From Flavobacterium fragile (GTDB lineage: Bacteria; Bacteroidota; Bacteroidia; Flavobacteriales; Flavobacteriaceae), in assembly GCF_023634865.1 (NCBI RefSeq), contig NZ_JAMLJN010000001.1, positions 124,001 through 188,000 of the forward strand: 64,000 nt of DNA, given 5' to 3'. The notes below the pieces were generated by a model that was given only the letters and a program-made list of their open reading frames with translations, was not told where the DNA came from and did not search any database. Position numbers and translations under genes: made by a program. Shown here piece by piece: positions 44,937 to 53,269 of this stretch (position 1 is the first letter of the stretch; each line of letters opens with the position of its first letter).

Positions 44937-45287
44937 ATGGCACACGCACACGAATCAAATACAATGAGAATTTGGATAGTTTTCGGAATTCTATCTTTAG
45001 TGACTATAGTAGAAGTTGTTTTTGGTATTTTTAAACCAAAATCGTTATTCTTTACAAATTTTTTAGGTATGAACTTACTTAACTGGTTGTTCATTATTTT
45101 AACAATAGTAAAAGCTTACTATATCACTTGGGCTTTCATGCACATGGAAGGTGAAAAAACTTGGTTCAGAAGATCAGTTGTTTGGACAGCTGTTTTCTTA
45201 ATGATTTATTTGTCTTTCATTTTGTTAGTTGAAGGTGACTACGTTTATGAAGTTTTCAAAAATGGACATATAAAGTGGATTTTTTAA
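44937..45287 (+). CDS. Cytochrome c oxidase subunit IV family protein
   Basis: A 116-aa protein with three membrane helices (IWIVFGILSLVTIVEVVFGI, NWLFIILTIVKAYYITWAFMHM, VFLMIYLSFILLVEG), the pattern of caa3 oxidase subunit IV (CtaF/Cox4_pro). Short His-containing N-terminus (AHAHESN). It probably stabilises the complex. Last gene of the cyoE cluster; a terminator follows. Confidence 0.9.
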   Translation: MAHAHESNTMRIWIVFGILSLVTIVEVVFGIFKPKSLFFTNFLGMNLLNWLFIILTIVKAYYITWAFMHMEGEKTWFRRSVVWTAVFLMIYLSFILLVEGDYVYEVFKNGHIKWIF

Positions 45288-45305
45288 CACTTGTTTTTGA
45301 TACAT

Positions 45306-45333
45306 AATCCCGATTTACATCGGGATTTTTTTT
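45306..45333 (+). terminator. Terminator after the oxidase subunit IV gene
   Basis: Perfect 9-bp stem AATCCCGAT with ATCGGGATT, TTAC loop and a T run. Confidence 0.88.
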
Positions 45334-45340
45334 ACTTTTG
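45333..45340 (+). promoter_or_regulatory. Candidate -7 element of the SCO locus
   Basis: TACTTTTG fits TAnnTTTG and directly abuts the end of the preceding terminator's T run. Confidence 0.45.
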
Positions 45341-45364
45341 TAGGAACTAAACGCGACTTTTCTA

Positions 45365-46072
45365 ATGAAAAATAAAATAGTTCTTATTTCGCTATTAATA
45401 TTGCCAATTGCTATTTATTTGGTATTTTCAACGGCATCCCACAATTCGATATTTTTGCCTACTATCTCAAAAAATAATCAAGATATTCCTTCTGATTGGA
45501 CAAGCTTAGACAGTACGAAAGAATCTATGAAAGACAAAATTACAATACTTGGTTTTGTTGGAGATAAAGTAATTGAAAATCGAGGAAATTTTTTTAATCT
45601 AAATCAGAAGATTTATAATAAATACAAAGGATTTAAAGATTTTCAGATGATTATGGTTGTTCCTGTTGGGAATGAAAAAAAATGCCAACAAATTATTGAT
45701 GAATTAGCTCCAATTACTGGCGATATGAAAGGATGGAGATTTGTTTTTTCAACTCCAGAAAAAATTCAAGAGTACTACGATAGTTATAAATTAATGGGAC
45801 ATTTGGATGAAAACAAAGGAACTCCTGCGGTTATTATCGTAGATAAAGAATTGAATCATCGAGGAAGAAAAGGTAAGAACAAAAAAGGAGAAGAAGAATA
45901 TAAAGAAAGTTATAATACGATTTCTGCAGCCGATTTACACAATGAAATGACAGATGATGTAAAAATTATTCTTCGTGAATATCGTTTGGCTCTTAAAAAG
46001 AATAATAACGCTAGAAAAGATGCTTTTAGAGATAATATCAAAGAAAATATAGAAAAACAAAAAAATCAGTAA
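45365..46072 (+). CDS. Membrane-anchored thioredoxin-fold protein, SCO-like without copper ligands
   Basis: A 235-aa protein anchored by an N-terminal helix (IVLISLLILPIAIYLVFS). The body looks like a thioredoxin fold (KITILGFVGDKVIENRG, FQMIMVVPVGNEKKC, GTPAVIIVDKELNHRG), but the SCO CxxxC motif and ligand His are absent. The only two-cysteine site missing from a SCO fold is replaced by GDKVIEN. The Lys-rich tail (RLALKKNNNARKD) is probably flexible. It overlaps the true SCO gene by one base (TAATG), so the pair is coupled. I do not recognise a named family. It may be a scaffold or degenerate paralogue for copper insertion. Confidence 0.75.
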   Translation: MKNKIVLISLLILPIAIYLVFSTASHNSIFLPTISKNNQDIPSDWTSLDSTKESMKDKITILGFVGDKVIENRGNFFNLNQKIYNKYKGFKDFQMIMVVPVGNEKKCQQIIDELAPITGDMKGWRFVFSTPEKIQEYYDSYKLMGHLDENKGTPAVIIVDKELNHRGRKGKNKKGEEEYKESYNTISAADLHNEMTDDVKIILREYRLALKKNNNARKDAFRDNIKENIEKQKNQ

Positions 46073-46698
46073 TGAAAAATAAATCTTATATAGGGATATC
46101 TTTTATTGTTTTGATTTTTGGAATTTGGGCGGTACCTAAAATTGTGGCCAAGTTTCAAAAATCGGATTTAGTTGAAATTGGTCCTGTTCCTGAATTCAAA
46201 CTGACCGACCAAAATAATAAATCCATTTCAGATAAGGATTATCTTGGGAAAGTATATGTTGTAGAGTTTTTCTTTACTACTTGCCCTACTATTTGCCCAA
46301 AAATGAATGAAAGTATGTTGCAACTTCAAAATGAATTTTATGGAAATCCAAGTTTTGGAATTGCTTCAATTACAATAGATCCCGCAACAGACTCACCACA
46401 AGTTTTAAAGGAACACGCTGATTTGTTGGGAGTAAAACATTATAATTGGCATTTTTTAACAGGAGACAAAAATTATATCTATAATTTAGCTAACAAGGGT
46501 TTTAATTTATACGCAGGTGAAAACAATAAAGTAGCTGGGGGGTTTGAGCATTCAGGTTTATTTGCCTTAATTGACAAAGAAGGTAAAATTAGATGTAGAA
46601 AAGACACACAAGGTAATCCAATTTTATACTACGACGGATTAGATGCTGCTGGAGTAGAAGCCATTAAAGAAGATATCAAAAAATTATTAGAAGAATAA
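46072..46698 (+). CDS. SCO family copper chaperone for cytochrome oxidase
   Basis: SCO proteins deliver copper to the CuA site of subunit II. The copper ligands are present: CPTICPKM, where the two Cys are three residues apart, and the later His in GGFEHSGLFALID. An N-terminal anchor helix (GISFIVLIFGIWAVPKIV) holds it at the membrane. Thioredoxin fold, 208 aa. Translationally coupled to the preceding gene. The neighbouring DUF420 and oxidase genes support a role in aa3 assembly. Confidence 0.92.
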   Translation: MKNKSYIGISFIVLIFGIWAVPKIVAKFQKSDLVEIGPVPEFKLTDQNNKSISDKDYLGKVYVVEFFFTTCPTICPKMNESMLQLQNEFYGNPSFGIASITIDPATDSPQVLKEHADLLGVKHYNWHFLTGDKNYIYNLANKGFNLYAGENNKVAGGFEHSGLFALIDKEGKIRCRKDTQGNPILYYDGLDAAGVEAIKEDIKKLLEE

Positions 46699-46700
46699 TT

Positions 46701-47240
46701 ATGGAAAATAATATCGAAACCAAATACAATAAATTAATTGTTGTTTTATCAGTAGCAATTCCTTTGGTTGTTGCTTTGCTTTTTGGTGTGAATTTGAGAA
46801 AATTAGGTTATGATGTGCAGCCTTTGTCATTTTTACCTCCAATTTATGCCACAATCAATGGTTTAACCGCTTTTATTTTAGTTGCTGCTGTTATCGCTAT
46901 AAAGAATGGCAATAGAAAGTTACATGAAAATTTAATGAAATTTGCCATCGCATGTTCGGTTGCATTTTTAGCAATGTATGTAGCGTATCACATGACTTCT
47001 GATTCTACTAAGTTTGGTGGAGAAGGCATTATTAGATATGTTTATTTTTTCATTTTAATATCGCATATTTTATTATCGGTTATCATCATTCCTTTGGTCT
47101 TAATTACTTATGTAAAAGCTTTGGCGCAACGATATGATAAACATAAAAAGATTGCAAAAATTACATTTCCTATTTGGTTGTATGTTGCCGTTACAGGAGT
47201 TATAGTTTATTTAATGATTTCGCCTTATTACACAAATTAG
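46701..47240 (+). CDS. DUF420 membrane protein (CtaM-like)
   Basis: A DUF420 protein with five membrane helices (KLIVVLSVAIPLVVALLFG, PIYATINGLTAFILVAAV, KFAIACSVAFLAMYVAYHMT). A DUF420 protein of Staphylococcus, CtaM, is needed for activity of an aa3-type oxidase, so an assembly role here is a fair inference from family and context. It lies two bases after the SCO gene and is directly adjacent (no gap) to the small CxxC gene. Confidence 0.88.
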   Translation: MENNIETKYNKLIVVLSVAIPLVVALLFGVNLRKLGYDVQPLSFLPPIYATINGLTAFILVAAVIAIKNGNRKLHENLMKFAIACSVAFLAMYVAYHMTSDSTKFGGEGIIRYVYFFILISHILLSVIIIPLVLITYVKALAQRYDKHKKIAKITFPIWLYVAVTGVIVYLMISPYYTN

Positions 47241-47462
47241 ATGAAAAAGTTTTTATTTGGAATAGTTTTCTTCATTATCAGCATTTCTGCTCAGGCGCAA
47301 TGTGCGATGTGTCGCGCAGCTCTTGAAAGTGAAGAAGGAGGCGTTCAAGCTGAGGCTGTGAATGATGGAATCGTATATTTGATGGCAATTCCATATATAT
47401 TAGTCGGAATTTTAGGTTTTGCTATCTACAGATTAAAATACGGAAAGAAAAAAGAGATATAA
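47241..47462 (+). CDS. Small CxxC membrane protein in the SCO cluster
   Basis: A 73-aa protein with a signal-like start (FLFGIVFFIISISAQAQ), then CAMC right after the likely cleavage point, a short polar stretch (ESEEGGVQAEAVNDG) and a membrane helix (LMAIPYILVGILGFAIYRL). It begins directly after the DUF420 stop. It matches no family I can name. Its CxxC and operon position suggest a redox or metal-handling accessory of oxidase assembly, which is inference. Confidence 0.7.
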   Translation: MKKFLFGIVFFIISISAQAQCAMCRAALESEEGGVQAEAVNDGIVYLMAIPYILVGILGFAIYRLKYGKKKEI

Positions 47463-47491
47463 AAAAGTCGTTTCAAGTGAAACGACTTTTT
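47463..47491 (+). terminator. Bidirectional terminator between the SCO cluster and the DUF4403 gene
   Basis: Left arm AAAAGTCGTTTCA (47463-47475) pairs with TGAAACGACTTTT (47478-47490), flanked by A and T runs. The convergent gene's stop is at 47495, so it serves both strands. Confidence 0.85.
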
Positions 47492-47494
47492 GTT

Positions 47495-48886
47495 TTATTC
47501 TAAACCATCAATTTTAATATCCATTTTTCCGCTTGTGGTTATAAAAGCAATAATAGCTTTATCAGTGAGTTCAACTTTTTCAAATTCGAAATCATTGATA
47601 GTTCCATTTACGAAAACGCCTTTCATGGGAGAATAATTACTCAAATAAGGTTTCATGTTTTGTTTTCCTTCTTCCAAGTTTTCCTTTATTGAATAGCGGC
47701 AATTAGCTTGAATGCTTTTTAAAATTGTTCCATGTAACAGCCAATTGGCCGATTTCATTAAAACATTTTTTGTATTCAAAACGTATTCCATTTGGTCAAA
47801 ATAGATTTCTTTTGTGACGGAATTGTAATTTGGAATTCCGGATAAGTATATAGTACCATTAATATTTCCTAGAACATCTAGAGCAATAATCATTCTACCA
47901 TCTTTTTGCCATAAATCAACTTTTTGAACGCTAATTTTTCTACTTCCCGAAGCAAATTCTTTTCCTTGAAAATTTTTAGTTACTATTTTACTTGCACTTT
48001 CAAAAGTAGAAACCGCAACTACAGAAACTGTTGTGTTGTCTGGAATTTTTTCTACTGGTTTTAATACAATTTTTGAAGCATCAAAACCGTTTTTTGGTTT
48101 TTGTCCTACCATAGTTTGCAAGTTGCATTTTAGTCCCATGTTCAATAGGATTTTGGTTTTGGTCAATTTGGCTTCGGTAACATACAATTCTATTGGCACC
48201 ATTTTGAACCAAGTTTCATATTGCTCACTGGTTAAAAGAGGGTAGCTTAATTTGTCTAAAGCGTCTAAAACTTGAGGCTTAAAATCACAAGTTTTGTCAA
48301 TAGCTTCATCAATCTTTTTTGAAATTTTTGATTTAAAAAGACTTAATGTTGGGTTGATGATATAAGTAATAGGCACATTTTTTCCAGCCACTAAAATAGT
48401 TGGACTTTCGCTCCATTCAAAATCTTCAATCTTAGAAGTGGTGGTAAGTTTCCAATTGGATAAATGGGTTTTGCTGTTTAAGGTAATAATGCCGTTTAAG
48501 TTGATTTCTCGTGTATCGTTTAATCCCATAAAATCAGTTCCATATTTGAATTTAGCCCAAATCTTAAGCGGAATTGCTGATACAATATTTCCGTCTTTTT
48601 CACTTAATTTAATTGGAGCTGTTTTCCAAATTTTCATTTCAGTTTTATCGTCATTCAGTAATGAATCATTGTAAATTAAACCGTTCACATTTTTATTTAG
48701 TTGTTGTTCTAAGTCTTTCAGTGTAATTTCAATAGGCATTGCAATGAAAGATACTTTATTCTTAAAAACAACAGGATTGTTATTAGAAGGGGTTGGTTTT
48801 AAAGCTTCAATTTTTTTTGAAGTACCGCAAGAAATGGTAATTAATATAGTAAAAAGTATGGCTAGAACTGTAATAATGGTTTTCAT
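47495..48886 (-). CDS. DUF4403 lipoprotein
   Basis: A lipoprotein (463 aa) with lipobox ITISC near residue 20. The start of the mature part (NKVSFIAMPIEITLKDLEQ) matches DUF4403, a beta-rich periplasmic or outer-membrane family of unknown function. Further signatures are the repeated lipid-binding-like strands (IYLSGIPNYNSVTKEIYFD) and FEKVELTDKAIIAFITTSG near the end. Transcribed alone, convergent with the SCO cluster. Confidence 0.85.
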   Translation of the reverse strand: MKTIITVLAILFTILITISCGTSKKIEALKPTPSNNNPVVFKNKVSFIAMPIEITLKDLEQQLNKNVNGLIYNDSLLNDDKTEMKIWKTAPIKLSEKDGNIVSAIPLKIWAKFKYGTDFMGLNDTREINLNGIITLNSKTHLSNWKLTTTSKIEDFEWSESPTILVAGKNVPITYIINPTLSLFKSKISKKIDEAIDKTCDFKPQVLDALDKLSYPLLTSEQYETWFKMVPIELYVTEAKLTKTKILLNMGLKCNLQTMVGQKPKNGFDASKIVLKPVEKIPDNTTVSVVAVSTFESASKIVTKNFQGKEFASGSRKISVQKVDLWQKDGRMIIALDVLGNINGTIYLSGIPNYNSVTKEIYFDQMEYVLNTKNVLMKSANWLLHGTILKSIQANCRYSIKENLEEGKQNMKPYLSNYSPMKGVFVNGTINDFEFEKVELTDKAIIAFITTSGKMDIKIDGLE

Positions 48887-48988
48887 ATCAAATATAAATT
48901 TCGTTGTAAAAGTAAAATTTTAATTGATATGCTGTAACAAAATAAATAAAAAGAGGTCTTATAAGAAATGAGATTTAAAGCACATAAA

Positions 48989-50311
48989 ATGACAACAAAA
49001 AAAATAGTTTTTTTTCTATTGCTGGTCGGGTTTCAACTTTCGGCACAAAATAAGAAATGGACTTTAGAAGAATGTGTAGATTATGCTATAAAGAATAATA
49101 TTTCAATTAAACAATCGGAATTGGATTTGAAAATTTCTGATGTAGATAAACTTGAAGCGATAGGTGGTTTTTTACCTACTTTAAACGGAAATGCCAATTA
49201 TAGCATGAACACTGGAGCAAGTATTAACCCGGTTACTAACCAGTTTCAAAATCAAACTTTCAAGTCGATGTCTGCTTCTGCAAATTCAGGTTTAATGTTG
49301 TTCAATGGATTAGCTAATTGGAAAACATTACAAAGGGCCAAATTAAGTAAGATTGCAAATTCATATCGTTTAGACAAAATGAAAGATGATATTGCTTTGT
49401 CTATTGCCAATTCTTATTTGCAGATTTTATTTAACAAAGAACAATTAAAAGTTCAAAAAAATCAAAATGCCATTACAAAAGAGAACATCAAGAGGACTCA
49501 AGAGTTAATTCAAGCAGGTTCTCTTCCTGCTGGAGATATTTACGAACTTCAAGCTACCGATGCTACTCAAGAGCAACAAATTGTTACTACTGAAAATGCT
49601 ATTTTGATATCTAAAATTGGGTTGTGTCAAATATTGTTTTTAGAGGATTATATGAATTTCGATATTTCTGATGAAGTAATCGATTTACCATTAACGAATA
49701 TTGCGAATGAATCACAAGAAGCAATTTTAGAAAAAGCTAAAGAATCGGTAAAAGATGTAAAAATTGCTATGGCAAATTTTGATGTGGCTAAAAAAGATGT
49801 GGCATTATCACGCTCTTCTTATTTACCAACTATAACTGGTTTTTTAGGATATAACACACGTTGGGCTGAGAGTATTCCTTTTAATTTCATCGATCAGTTA
49901 ACATTATTTGATGGAACTGCTGTTGGGTTACAATTAAGTGTGCCAATTTTGAATGGCTTTGCCACTAGAGGAAGAGTACAACGAGCAAAAATAAATCAAG
50001 AACGTTCTGAATTTCAGTTAAAACAAGCAGAATTAGATTTAGAGCGAAATGTTTATCAAGCTTATAACGATGTGATAAATGCTAAAAAATCTTTTGAAGC
50101 AGCTCAAAAAACATTAGAAGCGAGAAAACAATCTTATAATTTTTCTAAAGAACGTTATGAAGTAGGCTTAATGAATTCATTTGATTACTCACAAGCCACA
50201 ATTGCATATGAAAATGCGCAATCAGAAGTATTAAGAACCAAATACGATTACATTTTCAGAACTAAAATTTTAGAGTTTTATTTTGGAATTCCACTAGTAA
50301 AAAAACAATAG
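48989..50311 (+). CDS. TolC family outer-membrane efflux protein
   Basis: A TolC-type outer-membrane exit duct (440 aa from ATG 48989). Signal peptide MTTKKIVFFLLLVGFQLSAQ, then the typical WTLEECVDYAIKNN. Two repeats of the TolC fold contain long coiled coils (AQATDATQEQQIVTTENAIL; AELDLERNVYQAYNDVINAK). An in-frame ATG at 48968 would add seven residues and is a possible alternative. The adaptor gene lies 21 bases on, so the two form an export pair. Confidence 0.88.
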   Translation: MTTKKIVFFLLLVGFQLSAQNKKWTLEECVDYAIKNNISIKQSELDLKISDVDKLEAIGGFLPTLNGNANYSMNTGASINPVTNQFQNQTFKSMSASANSGLMLFNGLANWKTLQRAKLSKIANSYRLDKMKDDIALSIANSYLQILFNKEQLKVQKNQNAITKENIKRTQELIQAGSLPAGDIYELQATDATQEQQIVTTENAILISKIGLCQILFLEDYMNFDISDEVIDLPLTNIANESQEAILEKAKESVKDVKIAMANFDVAKKDVALSRSSYLPTITGFLGYNTRWAESIPFNFIDQLTLFDGTAVGLQLSVPILNGFATRGRVQRAKINQERSEFQLKQAELDLERNVYQAYNDVINAKKSFEAAQKTLEARKQSYNFSKERYEVGLMNSFDYSQATIAYENAQSEVLRTKYDYIFRTKILEFYFGIPLVKKQ

Positions 50312-50332
50312 TCAAAATATAAATACATAATC

Positions 50333-51655
50333 ATGTCAAAGAAAACCATATACATTTTAATAGGAAGTGCCATCGGATTGATCTTGTTGTTAGTTGGACT
50401 TAAAAAAGCGGGTGTTATAGGAAATAACGATGATTCAAAAGTTGTTGAATTATCTAAAGTTGCCCAAACTACAATTATTGAAACGGTTTCCGCTACGGGT
50501 AAAATTCAACCTGAAATTGAAGTAAAAATATCTTCTGAAGTATCTGGAGAAATTATTGCTTTGCCAATAAAAGAAGGACAACAAGTTAAAAAAGGTGATT
50601 TATTAGTAAGAATTAATCCTGATTTGTATGAATCTGGAGTGAATCGTTCTGTAGCTTCGATGTCTACCACAAAAGCGGGTTTAAGTCAAGCAGAAGCTCA
50701 AGTAAAAGAAGCAAAAGCTAATTACGATAGAAATCAAAAATTATTTGAAAAAGGTATAATTTCTAAAGCAGAATGGGACAGAATTGTTTCTGCTTATGAA
50801 GTTGCTGTTGCAAACAAAAGATCTGCATATTTTCAAGTTCAAAGCGCTTCTGCTACCGTTACAGAGGCGAATGATAATTTACGAAGAACTACTATTTATG
50901 CCCCAGCTGATGGAACTATTTCATTGTTAAATGTAGAGTTAGGAGAGCGAGTTTTAGGAACGCAACAGATGGCGGGAACTGAAATTTTAAGAATCGCGAA
51001 CTTAAATAACATGGAAGTAGAAGTTGATGTTAATGAAAATGATATCGTAAAAGTAAACATTGGAGATTCAGCTAATATTGAAGTGGATGCTTATTTAAAG
51101 AGAGAATTCAAAGGAATTGTAACAAGTATTTCAAATTCGGCTAGTACGGCTTTAACAGCAGATCAGGTAACGAATTTTAAAGTAAAAGTTAGAATTTTAA
51201 AAGAATCATATCAAGATTTATTAGAAGGTAAACCAGATAATTATTCCCCATTCAGACCTGGAATGACCGCTACAGTTGATATTATTACGAAAAGAAAAGA
51301 GAATATCATGGCGGTTCCAATTAGCGCAGTTGTAGTGAAAGACGATACAACTTCGGTTAAAAAAGATATCGTTGCGGAATTGGAAAAAGAGGAGCAAGAG
51401 AAAAAAGGTACAGCTCCAAAAAGTGATAAAAAGTTCGAATGTGTTTTTGTGAAAGTTGGCGATAAAGCTAAACTAAGAGTAGTGAAAACCGGAATTCAAG
51501 ATGATACTAACATTGAAATTATTTCTGGATTGAAACCTGGAGAAGAAATCATTATCGGACCTTACACAACTGTTTCAAAAGATTTAGTTTCAAATGATAA
51601 AGTTCGAGTAGAAACTGAAAAGGATAAAAAAGATAAAAAAGAAAGTAAGAAATAG
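50333..51655 (+). CDS. HlyD/MacA-like periplasmic adaptor protein
   Basis: A membrane-fusion protein (440 aa). A single N-terminal helix (YILIGSAIGLILLLVGL), then a lipoyl-like half (VSGEIIALPIKEGQQVKKGD), a hairpin of coiled coil (SQAEAQVKEAKANYDRNQKL) and the second lipoyl half (IYAPADGTISLLNVELGER). Adaptors link an inner-membrane pump to the TolC duct. No pump gene (MacB or RND) follows; tsaB does. The C-terminus is Lys/Asp-rich (KKDKKESKK). A partner pump must be encoded elsewhere. Confidence 0.9.
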   Translation: MSKKTIYILIGSAIGLILLLVGLKKAGVIGNNDDSKVVELSKVAQTTIIETVSATGKIQPEIEVKISSEVSGEIIALPIKEGQQVKKGDLLVRINPDLYESGVNRSVASMSTTKAGLSQAEAQVKEAKANYDRNQKLFEKGIISKAEWDRIVSAYEVAVANKRSAYFQVQSASATVTEANDNLRRTTIYAPADGTISLLNVELGERVLGTQQMAGTEILRIANLNNMEVEVDVNENDIVKVNIGDSANIEVDAYLKREFKGIVTSISNSASTALTADQVTNFKVKVRILKESYQDLLEGKPDNYSPFRPGMTATVDIITKRKENIMAVPISAVVVKDDTTSVKKDIVAELEKEEQEKKGTAPKSDKKFECVFVKVGDKAKLRVVKTGIQDDTNIEIISGLKPGEEIIIGPYTTVSKDLVSNDKVRVETEKDKKDKKESKK

Positions 51656-51679
51656 ATTTCTTATTAGTTAATTGGGTAG

Positions 51680-51712
51680 ATAAGGCGTAGTAAACTATGC
51701 CTTATTTTTTTT
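51680..51712 (+). terminator. Terminator after the adaptor gene
   Basis: An 11-bp stem (51680-51690 with 51695-51705, one G-U), TAAA loop and a T run. Confidence 0.87.
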
Positions 51713-51727
51713 ACGATTTTATCTTCT

Positions 51728-51735
51728 TAACTTTG
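51728..51735 (+). promoter_or_regulatory. Candidate -7 element of tsaB
   Basis: TAACTTTG matches TAnnTTTG, 18 bases before the tsaB ATG at 51754. Confidence 0.5.
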
Positions 51736-51753
51736 CAATTCAAAAATCCAAAA

Positions 51754-52413
51754 ATGGCCATAATTCTAAATTTAGAAACCGCTACTAAAAATTGTTCTGT
51801 TGCTTTAGCAATAGAGGGAAAAACCATTGCATGCAAGGAAATTGCGGAGCAAAATTTCTCTCATGCCGAAAAATTACACGTTTTTATTGAAGAATTACTA
51901 ACTGAAAATAACTTGAAATTTTCGGATTTGTCTGCCATAGCAGTTAGTCAAGGTCCAGGATCTTATACAGGTTTACGGATTGGAGTTTCTTCGGCTAAAG
52001 GGTTTTGTTATGCTTTGAATATTCCATTAATTGCTATTGATACGTTGCAACTTTTGGCCAAACAAATTCAAATTGAAGAAGGAATCATAATCTCGATGAT
52101 TGACGCTCGTAGAATGGAAGTTTTTACTGCGATTTACAATAAAAATTATCAACAAATTAGAAACACCAAAGCTGAAATTATTGATGAAAATTCGTATCAA
52201 GAAATTTCTGAAAAGATTCATTTGGTCGGTGATGGAACCGAGAAATTCAAAAATACATTAACTCATGAAAAGTTTATTTTTCATTCTGATGTAATTTTTC
52301 CTTCGGCTAAAGAAATGAGTGGATTGTCATTTGATAAATACAAACAAAACGATTTTGTTGATGTCGCTTATTTTGAGCCTTATTATTTAAAGGATTTTGT
52401 ATTAACGAAGTAA
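51754..52413 (+). CDS. tsaB: TsaB, tRNA N6-threonylcarbamoyladenosine synthesis subunit
   Basis: TsaB is the non-catalytic Kae1-like partner of TsaD in making t6A at position 37 of ANN-decoding tRNAs. Family signatures: ILNLETATKNCSVALA at the start and AVSQGPGSYTGLRIGVSSAK in the middle. At 219 aa it is normal. ATG 51754 was chosen over an upstream in-frame ATG at 51697, which lies in the terminator. It is convergent with the mscS gene, 12 bases away. Confidence 0.95.
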   Translation: MAIILNLETATKNCSVALAIEGKTIACKEIAEQNFSHAEKLHVFIEELLTENNLKFSDLSAIAVSQGPGSYTGLRIGVSSAKGFCYALNIPLIAIDTLQLLAKQIQIEEGIIISMIDARRMEVFTAIYNKNYQQIRNTKAEIIDENSYQEISEKIHLVGDGTEKFKNTLTHEKFIFHSDVIFPSAKEMSGLSFDKYKQNDFVDVAYFEPYYLKDFVLTK

Positions 52414-52425
52414 TTTTGAGATAAA

Positions 52426-53214
52426 TTATTTCATTTCAATTCCGATTTTATCAAAAGCAATTTTTGTTTTTTCTAATATTTCTGATTTTACCTTTAGTAA
52501 ATTTTCATTTTTCACATAAGGTTTAACAGCAAAATCTATAGCATTAGCTCCCAAATTTAAAACGTAAACCGAAGCTTGTGGTTGTGACAAAATTTCAGGA
52601 ATAGATTTCAAAATATTTTCTATAGTTGATTTTACTATTGGTAAATCGTTTTTATAATCGACAGTAATTACAATTTCAATTCTTCTAATTCCTTTTATAG
52701 TATGATTAATAATTACACCATTAGATAAAACGGCATTAGGTATTACGATTTGTTTGTTGTCGGGCGAAGTAATTACGGTAGAAAATATTTTGATATCATC
52801 AACAGTCCCTTGAACTCCTTGCGCTTCAATAATATCTCCAATTCTAAAAGGTTTGAAAAGAATTATTAAAATTCCTCCTGCAAAATTAGATAAGGAACCT
52901 TGTAATGAAAGTCCGATAGCTAAACCTGCTGCTCCTAAAATAGCAACAAAAGAAGAAGTTTCAATACCAAGTTTTGAAATAACCGTTACAAAGAGAAGCA
53001 CTCGAAGCGTCCAGAAGATTAAATTCCCAATAAATGTTGAAAGGGTAACTTCTACTTTTCTTTTCAACATTATTTTTTTTGCTGTTCTTGTAATGAAACT
53101 AGTTGTCCATAATCCTACTAAAAGTATTATAATGGCAACAACAAACTTTGGAGAATATTCTAAAACTAATGTTTTGATGTTTTCAAAATAATTATGAATT
53201 TCTTCTGGAGTCAT
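52426..53214 (-). CDS. Small-conductance mechanosensitive channel (MscS family)
   Basis: A 262-aa MscS channel protecting against hypo-osmotic shock. Three N-terminal helices are followed by the pore-lining TM3 (ILGAAGLAIGLSLQGSLSNF) and the beta domain with KPFRIGDIIEAQGVQG and VIPNAVLSNGVIINHT. Short form, like E. coli MscS. Likely transcribed from its own promoter in the 55-base gap upstream; an imperfect TTG-TATATTTC pair is visible on the minus strand. Confidence 0.93.
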   Translation of the reverse strand: MTPEEIHNYFENIKTLVLEYSPKFVVAIIILLVGLWTTSFITRTAKKIMLKRKVEVTLSTFIGNLIFWTLRVLLFVTVISKLGIETSSFVAILGAAGLAIGLSLQGSLSNFAGGILIILFKPFRIGDIIEAQGVQGTVDDIKIFSTVITSPDNKQIVIPNAVLSNGVIINHTIKGIRRIEIVITVDYKNDLPIVKSTIENILKSIPEILSQPQASVYVLNLGANAIDFAVKPYVKNENLLKVKSEILEKTKIAFDKIGIEMK

Positions 53215-53269
53215 TTTTTTTTGGAAATATATTTTTAAAATTGATTTTAATCCAAGGAATAATTTTTTT

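Noticed and set aside
52853..53191. 112-codon open frame, plus strand
   Set aside because: Antisense to the MscS channel, no domain.
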